Counted from the stretch's first letter, positions 1-9,461 are shown. The stretch is 64,000 nucleotides of DNA from Deinococcus sp. KNUC1210 (GCF_022344005.1 NZ_CP092196.1:62001-126000), one strand, 5' to 3'. The notes: generated by a model from the sequence alone, not told the origin. Program-made: numbers and translations.

Positions 1-917
1 GCCAGAAACGTCACCCACTTCTGGGCAGCGTCCGCGTTCTTGCTGGAGGCACTGACCGCCGCCGCGTTCGAGAAGAAGTGCGTGGCCTTGCGGGTATTTC
101 CGGGCTCCACCGCGATATCCCACGGGAAGGCGGCCTTCGAGAATTTGTCGAACATCCACACGCCACTGACCAGCATGCCGAGTTGCCCATTCAGGAACAA
201 GTCCTCGTTGGCGACGCCGCTGAGCTGTGCATCTGTCGGCATCACCTTCGAAACCTGCACCTTGTCGACGAGATAATGCAGCGCCATGCGGTTCTGAGGA
301 GTATCAATCTGCACGGTCGGGCTGACGCGCATCCCGCTCCCCATCTGTTGCGCGACCTTATAGAACTCCCAGAACTGCACCGGCTGGTAGATGCCCCAGA
401 CCTTCTGAGCTGGATTGTTGATTTTCTGCGCGGCACTCAGAACGTCCTGCCATTTCCAGCTGGCGGTCGGGTACTTGACGCCCGCCTTGTCGAACAGGGC
501 TTTGTTGTAAAACAGCACCACCGTACTGAACGAGATCGGCAGCGCGTACTGCTGATTCTTGTATTTGAAGGCATTGAGGGCTGCTGGATAGAAGGCGGAT
601 CTGCCAGCGGCATCAAGAGGCAGCGGCCGGAGCACACCTTTGGAAGCAAGGGTGGCGAAGTTCTCGAAGTTGGTCTCGAGCACATCCGGTGCACTCCCAG
701 CGGCAATATCCGTCTGGAGCTTGGTGAAGTAGGTGTCGAAGGGTGCGGTGGTGAGGTTGATCGTCACGCCAGGGTTCGCTTTCTCGAAGGCGGCGATCAG
801 CGCCTTCATGTCATCCATGTGGGTGGCGTCGGTGGTAAACGAATAATAGTTGATGGTGGTCTGGGCGAGCGTAGAGCCGAGCGCAAAGAACAGAGCGAGC
901 GTCACGAGCTTTTTCAT
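1..917 (-). CDS. Sugar ABC transporter substrate-binding protein (3' end outside window)
   Basis: The frame is open from an ATG at 917 to the left edge, so only the first 305 or so residues are seen. The start MKKLVTLALFFALGSTLAQT is a Sec signal peptide, and the mature part reads like family-1 extracellular solute-binding proteins (DMKALIAAFEKANPGV, then a TDIAAGSAPDV segment and an ALPISFSTVVLFYNK segment). It should bind a sugar outside the membrane and deliver it to the two permeases encoded just upstream. An AGAGG Shine-Dalgarno lies 7 nt before the ATG. It is the last visible gene of the ROK-permease-permease operon. The substrate cannot be told from sequence alone. Confidence 0.9.
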   Translation of the reverse strand, partial: MKKLVTLALFFALGSTLAQTTINYYSFTTDATHMDDMKALIAAFEKANPGVTINLTTAPFDTYFTKLQTDIAAGSAPDVLETNFENFATLASKGVLRPLPLDAAGRSAFYPAALNAFKYKNQQYALPISFSTVVLFYNKALFDKAGVKYPTASWKWQDVLSAAQKINNPAQKVWGIYQPVQFWEFYKVAQQMGSGMRVSPTVQIDTPQNRMALHYLVDKVQVSKVMPTDAQLSGVANEDLFLNGQLGMLVSGVWMFDKFSKAAFPWDIAVEPGNTRKATHFFSNAAAVSASSKNADAAQKWVTFL

Positions 918-981
918 GGGCAAACCTCTGGGGAGTGAAGCGTTGGGCCGGGGGCGGGCGCGGGGCATCAGCCCATAGCCA

Positions 982-1861
982 TCACCCCTTGATGCCGCTG
1001 CTGGTCACACCTTCGACCACCCAGCGCTGTGCGAGAAGAAACAGCAGGATCATCGGGGCCATGGTGATGACAGTGCCGGCCATGATGAGGTTCCACTGGG
1101 TCTGTCCGGGGTAGATCCCCTGCAGGGTGGCGAGCGCCAGCGGCAGGGTCATGAGTTTCTGGTCGCTGACGATCAGGAGCGGCCAGAGAAAATTGTTCCA
1201 GCTGGCCATGAAGGAGAAGATGGCGAGGGTTGCCAGGGCTGGTCCGGAAAGCGGCAGCATCACCCGCCAGAAGGTGTTCAGGGTGCTGGAGCCATCGAGG
1301 GTGGCGGCTTCTTCGAGTTCGGTCGGCAGGGCCAGGAAGAACTGACGCATCAGGAACACCCCGAAGGCGCTGAACATCGCCGGGACGATCAGGCCGAAGT
1401 AGGAGTTGGTCCAGCCGAGGGTTCTTGACGATGATGAACAGCGGGGTCATGGTGACCGCGAACGGCACCATCAACGTGGTCAGGAACGCCAGAAAGAGCG
1501 GCTCACGGCCCCAGAAGCGGAAGCGGGCGAAGGCGTACCCGGCCATGGAACTGATCACCAGCTGGCCGAGGGTGGTGAGGACGGCGACGAACAGTGAATT
1601 GAAGAGGACGCGCCAGATCGGGAAGCTACTGGCGATTTCCTGATACGCGCTGAGGGTAGGTGCCTTGGGGATCAGCCGGGGCGGCAGGGTCAACACGTCC
1701 GTGGAAGGTTTCAACGAGGTCGAGAGCATCCATGCGAAGGGGATGAGCATCAGCACGCCGCCGGCCAACAGCAGGGCGAAGGTGAGCCAGGGACGCCACC
1801 GTACCGTGGGAGCGCGTTGCCTCACGGTGCGGTTGACCGCCGGTTGCAGCCCAGTCGTCAT
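982..1861 (-). pseudogene. Sugar ABC transporter permease, MalG-like, with one frameshift
   Basis: Two overlapping frames together encode a normal carbohydrate ABC permease of about 290 aa. The N-terminal frame covers TM1 and the conserved middle up to FIIVKN. The C-terminal frame resumes with LGWTNSYFGLIVPAMFSAFG, contains the EAA-loop motif ELEEAATLDGSSTLNTFWRV, and ends TSSGIKG. The switch is at a GGG run (1419-1421, CCC on the coding strand), where removing one base restores the frame. The ATG at 1861 overlaps the preceding gene's TGA (ATGA), indicating translational coupling. It is either a genuine inactivating insertion, which would kill the importer, or a homopolymer sequencing error. 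I think error is at least as likely. Confidence 0.85.
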
Positions 1862-2730
1862 ACGGCCCACCGCCCGCGCAGCCTGGAAATCACGAAGGAG
1901 GTGACGAAGACCAGAACAAAGAGCACCCAGGACATCGCGGCGGCATACCCCATCTGGCTGTAGGAAAAAGCGTTCTTGACGATCTGCTGGATCAGGACGG
2001 TGGTGCTGCCAGCCGGGCCGCCAGCCGTCATGACGTAGACCTGATCGAAGACCTGAAACGAGTTGATCAGACTGATGGTGAGCGCGAAGAAAATTGCAGG
2101 CATCAGCAGCGGCAGGGTCAGGAACCGCTGGACCTGGAAGGGGCTCGCCCCGTCGATGGCCGCAGCTTCGCGGTATTCAGGTGGAATCCCCTGGAGCCCG
2201 GCGATCAGGATGGTCATCACGAACCCCACGTCCTTCCACAGGCTGGTCAGGATCACGGCGACCATGGCAAACCTCGGGTCGAAGAGCCAGGCAGGACCTT
2301 CCACGCCGAGGTGGGTGAGCATGGAATTGATCAGGCCGTACTCGGGGTTCAGGAGCCATTTCCAGACCAGCCCGACCGCCACCCAGGAGGTCACGACTGG
2401 CAGAAAGTACACGGCCCGCAGCAGGCCGCGGCCGGGAATACGGCTGTTGAGAGCCACCGCGAGCAGGAACCCCAGCACCATCACGGGAGGCACATAGCCG
2501 ACGATAAAGGTGAGGGTGTGGCGCAGCGCGGCCCAGAATTCCGGATCGTTCAGCATGGTCCGGAAGTTCGACAGACCTGCGAACGTCGCGGGGGTCAGGA
2601 GATCCCAGTGGCTGAAGGCCAGCACCAGTGATGCCAGAATCGGGCCAATCAGGAAGATGGCCGCGCCGATCACGGCGGGTCCCAGGAACAGCGCCAGCGT
2701 GGCGGAGCGTTTGAAGCCGCGCTCGTACAT
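1858..2730 (-). CDS. Sugar ABC transporter permease, MalF/UgpA-like
   Basis: 290 aa, typical length for the first membrane subunit of a sugar importer. Six hydrophobic segments can be followed, starting LALFLGPAVIGAAIFLIGPI. The cytoplasmic EAA loop (EYREAAAIDGASPFQVQRFL), which contacts the ATPase, is intact near residues 186-205. The start ATG at 2730 shares one base with the stop of the ROK gene, and its stop overlaps the ATG of the next permease, so the three genes form a tightly coupled operon. No ATP-binding subunit is encoded in the visible part. Such importers often share a MsmK/UgpC-type ATPase encoded elsewhere. Confidence 0.93.
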   Translation of the reverse strand: MYERGFKRSATLALFLGPAVIGAAIFLIGPILASLVLAFSHWDLLTPATFAGLSNFRTMLNDPEFWAALRHTLTFIVGYVPPVMVLGFLLAVALNSRIPGRGLLRAVYFLPVVTSWVAVGLVWKWLLNPEYGLINSMLTHLGVEGPAWLFDPRFAMVAVILTSLWKDVGFVMTILIAGLQGIPPEYREAAAIDGASPFQVQRFLTLPLLMPAIFFALTISLINSFQVFDQVYVMTAGGPAGSTTVLIQQIVKNAFSYSQMGYAAAMSWVLFVLVFVTSFVISRLRGRWAV

Positions 2731-3902
2731 CAGTTCACCTCCAGGTCAAAGGTGCGGCTGATCGCGAGACTTGCCGCGCCGCGGGCCCAGGCGTCGTCAC
2801 CCCAGGGTTCCAGCAGGACCGGCAGGTTCTCTGCCAGACCATCGAAGGCGTGTTCCCGCAGCGCTCGCCGCAGGCTCCCGAAGTACACGTCGCCCAGCCG
2901 CACACCTTCTCCGCCGATGACGATCAGTTCCGGATTGAAGAGATTGACGAGGTTTGCCAGTGCGGTTCCGACACGCTCACCGGCATCGTCCAGCAGCGCC
3001 GCAATGCGGGCGTCTCCGGCGTGGTTCAGCAGCGCTTCGATGGTCGTGAGTTCCAGTTCAGGAGCGAGTTCCTGAGCGCGGCTGACGAGCGCAGGCTCTG
3101 AAGCATATGCTTCGAGGCAGCCGCGCTTTCCACAGTCGCACTGCCTTCCACGGCGTTCGGTCACGGTATGGCCGAGTTCGCCAGCACCGCCGTGTGCGCC
3201 CCGGTAGACCCGGCCGTTGGCGACCAGTCCGGAACCGATGCCGCGTCCGACCGAGACGACTGCGAGATGCAGGGCGTGACGACCGTGGCCGAAGAGTCGT
3301 TCGGCTGCTGCGAAGGCGTTCACGTCATTGTCAATGGTGACGGGTACACCGATCGCCTGCTCCAGCAGCATGGCAATCGGTACGTTGCGCCACCGCAGGT
3401 ATGCGGAGTGGACACAGATTCCAGCGCCCACATCAATGACACCTGAAAGCCCCATGCCAACGCCGGCCAGGCGGTCTGCCGGAACGTCACACTGCTGAAG
3501 CAGTTCTGTGGTCATGCTGGAGGCGGTACGGACTACGGTGTCGGGTGAGGTATCTGGGAGATCTCGCCGGATGTGAGCGCGAACCTCACCGCTGAGATCG
3601 GTCAGAACAGCGTCTAGGCCGCGTTCCATGAGTTTGAATCCGACGGCTGTGCGGGCGCTGTAATTGACCGCGAGCAGCATGGGAGGACGACCTCCCGTGG
3701 AAGCGCCGATGGCTTGTTCCTCGACCAGACCGTCTTCGATCAGTTCGGCGACCACGGTGGTAATGGCGGCGCCACTGAGGCCGGAGTGGTCTTTGAGCTG
3801 AACGCGGCTGAGGGGGCCATTGCGAAGAAGCATGTTGAGAATGGCGTTTCTGTTCAGAGCGCGAACGACGCTCTGATCATTTCCACGGAGTGACCTCATC
3901 AT
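2730..3902 (-). CDS. ROK-family transcriptional regulator
   Basis: 390 aa. Residues 10-65 form a winged helix-turn-helix (SVVRALNRNAILNMLLRNGP onward). The rest is a ROK sugar-kinase-like fold: DNDVNAFAAAE at 191-201, the phosphate loop GRGIG at 219-223, and the zinc motif GELGH plus CxCGxxGCxE at 241-264. It probably represses or activates the downstream importer in response to a sugar ligand. A strong AAAGGAGG abuts the first of two consecutive ATG codons, so the second ATG (3899) may be the real start. It lies at the head of the operon and overlaps the first permease by one base. Confidence 0.93.
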   Translation of the reverse strand: MMRSLRGNDQSVVRALNRNAILNMLLRNGPLSRVQLKDHSGLSGAAITTVVAELIEDGLVEEQAIGASTGGRPPMLLAVNYSARTAVGFKLMERGLDAVLTDLSGEVRAHIRRDLPDTSPDTVVRTASSMTTELLQQCDVPADRLAGVGMGLSGVIDVGAGICVHSAYLRWRNVPIAMLLEQAIGVPVTIDNDVNAFAAAERLFGHGRHALHLAVVSVGRGIGSGLVANGRVYRGAHGGAGELGHTVTERRGRQCDCGKRGCLEAYASEPALVSRAQELAPELELTTIEALLNHAGDARIAALLDDAGERVGTALANLVNLFNPELIVIGGEGVRLGDVYFGSLRRALREHAFDGLAENLPVLLEPWGDDAWARGAASLAISRTFDLEVN

Positions 3903-3914
3903 CCTCCTTTCTTC

Positions 3915-3935
3915 AATCAGTTAATTAAGTAAGGC
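3915..3935. promoter_or_regulatory. Candidate ROK operator, TTAATTAA palindrome
   Basis: An 8-bp perfect palindrome TTAATTAA at 3921-3928 lies about 20 bp before the ROK start codon in an otherwise GC-rich stretch. Symmetrical AT-rich sites just upstream of a self-regulating ROK gene are a common operator position. This is an inference from placement, and no second copy was seen in the window. Confidence 0.35.
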
Positions 3936-4270
3936 AAGCGTACTCGTTCCAGCTCTACAGGTCAATATCCAGATCATACGGGAGTGGTGAGTGTGGCCAG
4001 TTGATTCAGACACCACGTTCTGGCGGCGTCTGGAAACGCGATGTCAACTTCGAAGACCCTTCTTTGTCGCCCCGGCTCCAGAGGTCAGGTGTCTCGCGCT
4101 CAGACGAAAGAGCGACAGGGACGGTGCTGCAGGTACACAGCGTTGGACTCGCACGGCTCCATATCCCCATTCGTGGAGGCAGTGCCGCCGACGCTGACCT
4201 CAGAACAGCCGCTCGCTGCGTCCTACGACGCTTCTCCTGCTGAGCAGTTACAATTTTTCGAGACTGCCCT
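3936..4270. other. Intergenic region, nothing recognised
   Basis: 335 bases between the ROK operon and the divergent hypothetical gene. Short overlapping frames exist, but none has a ribosome-binding site or protein-like composition. Promoters for both directions are presumably here, but no convincing -35/-10 pair was identified. Confidence 0.4.
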
Positions 4271-4830
4271 ATGACCCTTACCTCCGATGACCTCGCTCTC
4301 AGAGCCCTTTTGGAAGGAACAGATATTTCGCCAGAGGCAGCTGTTCGGGTCGCCCGGAATGCTGGCCTCAGTCCTGCTCGGTCAGCACGGCTGTTACACC
4401 GGGTTCTCGAACTGTCTGTACATGATCTGAAAGCGACAGTTCGTAAGGTCTTCGACGTCGTCGAAGCGCAACAGCGTGCTGAAGCTGCGGAACAATTGGC
4501 CGAGTTAGAAGCATTGGTCTTGAATGACGCAGCCAGTCAGCCAACGTGGACAACCATGACGTTAACGAACTTCAGCGTGACCAGTTGTATTGAGGTCGCT
4601 CAGGACGGACGCGTCTACGATCTCCACAACAATGCTGAATTTCAAGGTTTCTGGCACGATGTGACAAAGAGGGCGTTGAGATTGAAGTGGGTGATCGTAG
4701 AATTTGGTGCGGAGCAGGTTGAACTCGACATTCTCTTCGAAGGCGTCGACCATATCGCTGTTCATGCTCGTGTGGAGATGACCCGATTTTGCATAGATGG
4801 AGATAAGCCCCCACCATAGGAGGCACCATC

Positions 4831-5130
4831 ATGACGAATCGCAGAATGCACAGCGCCGAATTCAAGCGGGATGCGATCCAACTTGCCCGTACCAGCGGCA
4901 ATCTCACTGGCACCGCCCGCGACCTGGGCATCAACGCCTCCCTGCTGCGCAAGTGGATGAATGCCGAGCAGGCGCAGGGCGAGCGCGCCTTTCCTGGACA
5001 GGGAAAACAGAGCTTGACCCCGGAGCAACAGGAGATCCAACGGCTCCGGAGAGAGAATGAAATCCTGCGCCAGGAGCGAGAAATCCTAAAAAAAGCCGCG
5101 GCCTTCTTTGCCAAAGAAACCACCCGCTGA
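4831..5130 (+). CDS. IS3-family transposase OrfA (helix-turn-helix, leucine zipper)
   Basis: 99 aa. The N-terminal HTH (RRMHSAEFKRDAIQLARTSG, then GTARDLGINASLLRKW) binds the IS ends, and the C-terminal heptad region EIQRLRRENEILRQEREILK is the zipper seen in this family. The codons CTA AAA AAA G near 5086-5094 form a typical slippery run. A -1 shift there joins OrfA to OrfB (frames are consistent: 1 to 0). A GGAGG-like site lies upstream of the ATG. Confidence 0.92.
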   Translation: MTNRRMHSAEFKRDAIQLARTSGNLTGTARDLGINASLLRKWMNAEQAQGERAFPGQGKQSLTPEQQEIQRLRRENEILRQEREILKKAAAFFAKETTR

Positions 5131-5586
5131 GGTACCAATTCATCCTTGAGCACCGCGGGACGTACCGCCTGGACGTGATGTGCCGCGTGCTCGAGGTGTC
5201 GGTGAGTGGGTACCACAGTTGGCGAAGAAGGCCAGTGTCTACCAGAACGCAGCAGGATGCGCTGCTTCAGCAGCGCATCCGCACCGTGCATCTCCGCAGC
5301 AAACGCCGGTATGGGGCACCACGTGTTCACGCGGAGTTGCGGGCGGAAGGGCTGCGGGTCGCCCGAAAGCGGGTGGCGCGCCTGATGCGCCTCGGTGGGC
5401 TGCGGGCGAAGGGAACGCAGCGCCGGGTCCAGACCACCGACAGCCGCCACACCTTCCCGGTCTGCCCGAACCGGTTGGGACGCCAGTTCAAGGTCTCGCA
5501 GCCGAATCAGGTGTGGGCATCGCCGCCACTCCACCCTCGGGTACTTGACGCCCCTCGAGTTCGAACGCCAAGCTGCAGTCGCTTAA
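5095..5586 (+). pseudogene. IS3-family OrfB with catalytic core deleted
   Basis: After the slippery A-run the -1 frame reads into a normal OrfB N-terminus (YQFILEHRGTYRLDVMCRVL, GYHSWRRRP, RRYGAPRVHAELRAEGLRVA) up to NQVWA at about 5520. At that point the C-terminal end HSTLGYLTPLEFERQAAVA of the same protein follows in another frame. The whole DDE integrase core (roughly 130 residues between NQVWA and HSTLGYLTP) is absent. This element cannot transpose by itself. Confidence 0.88.
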
Positions 5587-5872
5587 CTTCACGTGCGCAA
5601 AATCGGGGCAGGCTCACGTGACCCTCTGATGCCTTTGAGTGAGGACGTGACGTTGGCACAGATCGGGCTGCTAAGTTTTGGGATAGCCCATCAGACCACC
5701 TACTTTCAGGAACCGATGCTCAAATTAGGGGAGCAGGTTGAGGCAGCGGCCTTGCTTTTTCAGTTCCACGGAGGCCAAGCAGTTGTCGTGCATGCTACGA
5801 CCGTCACCATGTCACTCAACGGTAGAGACTAAAGATCGTAGGTGAGTGGCATCGGTGATTGCGGGGAGGCGC

Positions 5873-7294
5873 TCAGTGGGGCGTAGCACGAACCTGCAGC
5901 CCCACCAGGACAGTCAGCGGGTGCTGGCTGTGACGCTTGGCGGTTTCAACCAAGCTCTTGATCAGCGCGTAGCTGTTCGCTGCCTGCTGGGTCTTGCTGC
6001 ACTGGGAGACTTTACGGGCGCTCACCCCTGAACGCAGGTCTCGCTCGGCCGCATTGTTCGTCGGTGGGATGCTGGGATTATCGAGGAATCTCAGCAGGCT
6101 GCCGCGCTGATGATGCTTGAGGAGCCCCTTGCGCAGTCGTTCGTTGACCGTGCCCTGAAGGGGGAGCGGTTCAGGAGCGCGCTGATCCGGGCATTGATGG
6201 CGGATCCCGCACCCCGGTATTGCTCCACGGTCAGGTCTTCACGGCACAGCTGACGATGCAAGGTATGAGGGTTCTTAAAGGCCTAGGGCAGATGGGTAGC
6301 GTAGACGATGCCCTGTCCACGACGACCTTCCTGCAGCACCACGGCTTCCTCGATGTTGCGAATGACGTGCCGGATGCACTTCTGATGCTTACAGTCCGTG
6401 AACATCGCGTGATCGTAAACAGAGGCGCGGTCTGCGACCAGTGTGCCCCGAAGGTGTTCCCCAGCAGCTCCTTGAGCTGCTGATGGGTGCGGTGAGTGCG
6501 AACCTGAAACAGCACGTGCTGCGAGGTGGAGGCGACTTGTAATCAAGCTTGGGTGCCATTGATGCGCCAGCCGGTATCGTCCTGATGGATCACGGGGGAA
6601 GCCTGAACGGCGTCCTTGATCTGCGTGTACGCCGCTGCCATGGGGGTGCCCGCGGCCGTTGTGCGCTTGCTGGCCTGATTGAACGCACTTTGGGTGATCT
6701 TCACCCCGCACAGGTGGTGCAACACGTCCGGCACCTTGCGCTCTGGGAGCCCCACGCCATGGTGCAGATACTGCGTGTCTGCAAGCAAGCGAGCACCCAG
6801 CCGATAGGCGATCGCGCCCCGCTGACTGGGGCACAGCTCGGGCAAGTCGTGACGGGCACGTGGAACTGCGTGATCTCGGGTGTGAATCGAGGCAGTTCGG
6901 TGATGAACGCCAGATCTGTCTTGTAGGCGGCTCGGTCCAGCGGGGCCTGGCACGATGGGCAGATATTCGCAGGCTCGACATCGATGATGCACGTGACACT
7001 CTCACGCGCTGGAGCGCGCTTGAAGGTGAACGTCCCCTGCCCCGCTCGACGACCCGGTGGTTGAGGGTCGGCCTTCGACTGCTCGCGGCTGTGCAGAGCG
7101 ACATAGCGTTTAACCTGACGTTCGAGCTGCTCTACTCGCTTCTTCAGCTGCGTATTCTCTTCGAACAGCGTCTTGTTCTGACTGATCAGGAGGGCGATCT
7201 GCGCTGCTTGCTGGGCATTCTGCTCCAGTAGCACCTCGCGAGTCAGGTGCTCCGCCATACGCGCAGCCTTCCGAACTCCACTTCGGTTCGCCAA
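5873..7294 (-). pseudogene. IS66-family transposase, multiply frameshifted
   Basis: The N-terminus has a coiled coil (LTREVLLEQNAQQAAQIALL, ENTQLKKRVEQLERQVK) and the zinc-binding CPSC pairs of IS66 TnpC. A shift near 6820 moves to the frame with KVPDVLHHLCGVKITQSAFN and the first catalytic aspartate in HQDDTGWRINGTQA. Further shifts near 6540 and 6470 follow, and the C-terminus at 5873-6150 still has the hallmark PPTNNAAERDLRSGVSARK with the catalytic glutamate. No accessory tnpA/tnpB was found, and the outer ends were not resolved. A second candidate start is the ATG at 7258. Confidence 0.85.
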
Positions 7295-7308
7295 GCCCTA
7301 TCGACACG

Positions 7309-7500
7309 CTAATCACATACGCGTTTCGTCGCCAGCAGACGACAGGCGACGACGAAGTGAACGCCCATCAGGGTGATCGACAGGCGTTCGAGGTCCCGCC
7401 CGAGCCGTCTGAAGCGCGACAGCCACGCGAACGAGCGTTCCACCCAGCGTTTCGGTCGCAAGCTGCTCGCTCCGACCGGGCGAGGTTCGGGTCAAGGCTG
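7309..7500 (-). pseudogene. IS5-family transposase C-terminal fragment
   Basis: Minus-strand reading gives [20 protein letters not shown] followed by [21 protein letters not shown] and a TAG at 7309-7311. RWVxERxFAWL is the IS5 C-terminal signature around the catalytic glutamate. Everything upstream of it is missing. A related but separate copy lies at 8140-8965, so the SRPBCC gene sits between two IS5 remnants of the same orientation. Confidence 0.8.
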
Positions 7501-7561
7501 GTACCCAGGGGGTTCGCGAAGGTTCTGGGGGTCTGCTCCCCTCCCCGCTATACTGCCCCTC

Positions 7562-8014
7562 ATGCCCCGTGCCGCCCGCGCTGAGATCACGCTCCAGGCC
7601 CCTTTGGAACGGGTCTTTGAACTGCTGGTGGACTTCAGCGCCTACGGGCGCTGGAATCCCTTCGTGGTAGACGTCACGGGAGCTGCTCGCGCTGCCGAGG
7701 GCGTGCAGATGCGCTTCAGGCTGCTCTGGCGTGCGGGTCGGTACATCCATTCCGACGAACGGGTCACGCGCGTGCACCCTCCTGCCGATGGTGCGGCGCT
7801 GGTCGCCTGGCGTTACGACAGTCCTTTGGCCCACTGGGGCCTTCTGCGCTCAGAGCGGGTGCAGACGCTCAGGCGCCTCCCGAACGGCCACACGGCCTAC
7901 ACCACCGAGGAGGTCTTCCACGGCCCGGCAGCCGCATTCGTCCCCGTGCAGTGGGTACAGGCAGGATTCGAAGCCCAGGCGCGGGCCATGAACGATGCCC
8001 TATCGTCCTCCTGA
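7562..8014 (+). CDS. SRPBCC-family protein (polyketide cyclase/START-like)
   Basis: 150 aa starting [20 protein letters not shown]. The pattern of an opening beta strand, then [21 protein letters not shown], strand-rich middle and a long C-terminal helix ([20 protein letters not shown]) is that of single-domain SRPBCC proteins, which bind hydrophobic ligands in a helix-grip cavity. Ligand unknown. The ATG at 7562 is chosen because the upstream in-frame sequence belongs to the IS5 remnant. It is isolated between two IS5 fragments. Confidence 0.8.
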   Translation: MPRAARAEITLQAPLERVFELLVDFSAYGRWNPFVVDVTGAARAAEGVQMRFRLLWRAGRYIHSDERVTRVHPPADGAALVAWRYDSPLAHWGLLRSERVQTLRRLPNGHTAYTTEEVFHGPAAAFVPVQWVQAGFEAQARAMNDALSSS

Positions 8015-8139
8015 AGGCCAGCGGTGTTGCCCGAGGGGGCGCAGCGCAGTGATCTTGCCCCTGTTTCCAGCGCTAGTCTGATTGAATTGGGAATGTTGTG
8101 CGCGTTCGCGCCCCATGGTGAAACCACCGCGTTGAGAAG

Positions 8140-8965
8140 CTCGCCGGCAAGGGCTGCGAAACGTGGTTTGAGGTTTGTGGTGAGCAGAAGGCAGGCGGCG
8201 ACAAAGTGGAACCCGATCAGGGTGATCGACAGGCGCTCCAGGTTCTTCCCAGGCGTCTGAAGCGCGAGAGCCAGGCAAAGGAACGCTCGATCACCCAGTG
8301 CTAGGGCAGCAGGATGAAGCCCTTAGTCGCCTCGGGTCGCTTCACCGCCAGTGCTACCCCAGCAGACGCGGCTTGCAGCGCCGGCTCCTTGCCGGTCTAG
8401 CCCTGATCCGCGTACGCCACCTCCACAGTCACCCCGGTCGCTTCCAGGCAGAGGTCATGCACAGCGCGGTCCTGCTCATTGGCTGGAGACGTCAGCACCG
8501 CCAGCAGGTGGCCCAGCGTATCCACTGCCAGATGCACCTTGATGCCTTTGCGCTTCTTCGCTCCGTCATTCCCAGCGTGGTGGCCCCACTCTGGCGTGCT
8601 CTGTAGAGTGCGGCTGTCGATGATCACCTCAGTCGGGTCTCCAGTACGCTGCTGGTGCACACGGGAGATGATTCGCAGATCGTGTGCCATCGCCTCGAAC
8701 ACCCCGGCCGCACACCAACGCTGGGCCTGTTCTTGCACGATTCGTGGCGGCGGAACGTCATGTGGGAGGAATTCCACTGGGCGCCGGTGCGTGCCATCCA
8801 GAACAGCGCGTTCAGCACCTCTCGCATCGGGTACCTACGCTGGGGAGCATGTTCTGGTTTCAGGACCAGGAATGGCACCATGAAGTGGTACGTGTGCTCG
8901 TCAATGTCGTTGGGAGAGGGCCGCCGGTCCACCACTGCATTCTGCTGTACTCCAACCCCGACCAC
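8140..8965 (-). pseudogene. IS5-family transposase, degenerate (frameshifts and two TAG stops)
   Basis: From right to left: [20 protein letters not shown] (N-terminal IS5 segment), a shift near 8765, [35 protein letters not shown] with the first catalytic [21 protein letters not shown], then YADQG followed by TAG near 8398. Downstream are GKEPALQAAS, a second TAG near 8300, [17 protein letters not shown], and another shift near 8240 into [18 protein letters not shown]. At least four lesions, so non-functional. Confidence 0.85.
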
Positions 8966-8993
8966 CCCGCTTTGAACCCTTTCCGTTCAGCCT

Positions 8994-9461
8994 CTAGAAG
9001 TCAATTTCAGGTAGATCAAGAGGGTCAAAGCCTTGATCCATTAAACCTTCACGGCTCACCCGCGTCTTATTTTCGCCCCATAGACCTATGAACATCGCTT
9101 CAAGATAGTCAAGGTGTAATTCAACTATAGACTGAGCGCAATCCATCAAAACTCTCTCCGTATCTTGAATTCGTTTGGCTTTTTCTCCCAACTCATTGAT
9201 TGATTTGTGAAGCAAGCCCGCCTCTAGATATCCGGAGTACGGATTCACCTGTCTATTATATGATTCGATAGTTATATTAAAGTGTCTCAATAAAATCCGT
9301 GACCGAAATGAATCATCGTGCAAATTATCGAGCTGAGCGTTCAATAAGGCGCTTAGCGCGGTGTAAAAACGCGTGTTGTATTCACGCATTTCTTGATAAT
9401 CACTGCTCTTCTGAGAGTGAGCAAACACTCTAATAAGATCACGAATTCCATAGTCTCTCAC
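8994..9461 (-). CDS. Hypothetical protein, AT-rich gene
   Basis: 155 aa, helical and charged (DLIRVFAHSQKSSDYQEMRE, ELGEKAKRIQDTERVLMDC), no family recognised. Base composition is clearly more AT-rich than the flanks, suggesting acquisition from elsewhere. The first start codon is a GTG at 9461 without a convincing ribosome-binding site. The frame is open a further ten codons upstream (RYAFSV) to a TGA next to the hairpin at 9497-9532, so the 5' end may be truncated. Its 3' end touches the IS5 remnant. Confidence 0.55.
   Translation of the reverse strand: MRDYGIRDLIRVFAHSQKSSDYQEMREYNTRFYTALSALLNAQLDNLHDDSFRSRILLRHFNITIESYNRQVNPYSGYLEAGLLHKSINELGEKAKRIQDTERVLMDCAQSIVELHLDYLEAMFIGLWGENKTRVSREGLMDQGFDPLDLPEIDF

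Larger units (their letters stand above)
4773..5616 (+). mobile_element. IS3-family insertion sequence, internally deleted, 844 bp
   Basis: Ends begin TG and finish CA. The left end TGGAGATGACCCGATTTTGC matches the complement of the right end (TGAGCCTGCCCCGATTTTGC), with 11 identical bases at the inner end. It is flanked by the 4-bp direct repeat CGTG at 4769-4772 and 5617-5620. It carries orfA and a shortened orfB. A normal IS3 is 1.2-1.5 kb, and the missing length matches a deletion inside orfB. Confidence 0.88.
4271..5832 (+). pseudogene. Hypothetical protein gene split by an IS3 insertion (exonic parts 4271-4772 and 5621-5832)
   Basis: The upstream part encodes a helical N-terminus (MTLTSDDLALRALLEGTDIS) and runs to GVDHIAVHA at the IS left end. 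After the IS and one copy of the 4-bp target duplication are removed, the frame continues without a break into RDPLMPLSEDVTLAQIGLL and ends at 5832, giving 237 aa. No family was recognised. The join restoring an uninterrupted frame is strong evidence that this was one gene and that the insertion is recent. The upstream fragment alone would make a 182-aa product ending in IS sequence. Confidence 0.8.

Noticed and set aside
78..938. 286-aa plus-strand frame over the solute-binding protein gene
   Set aside because: Antisense of a protein with recognisable signal peptide and family features. Composition is not protein-like.
7313..7834. 173-aa minus-strand frame across the SRPBCC gene
   Set aside because: Antisense of the SRPBCC gene and part of the IS5 fragment. 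No ribosome-binding site and poor composition.
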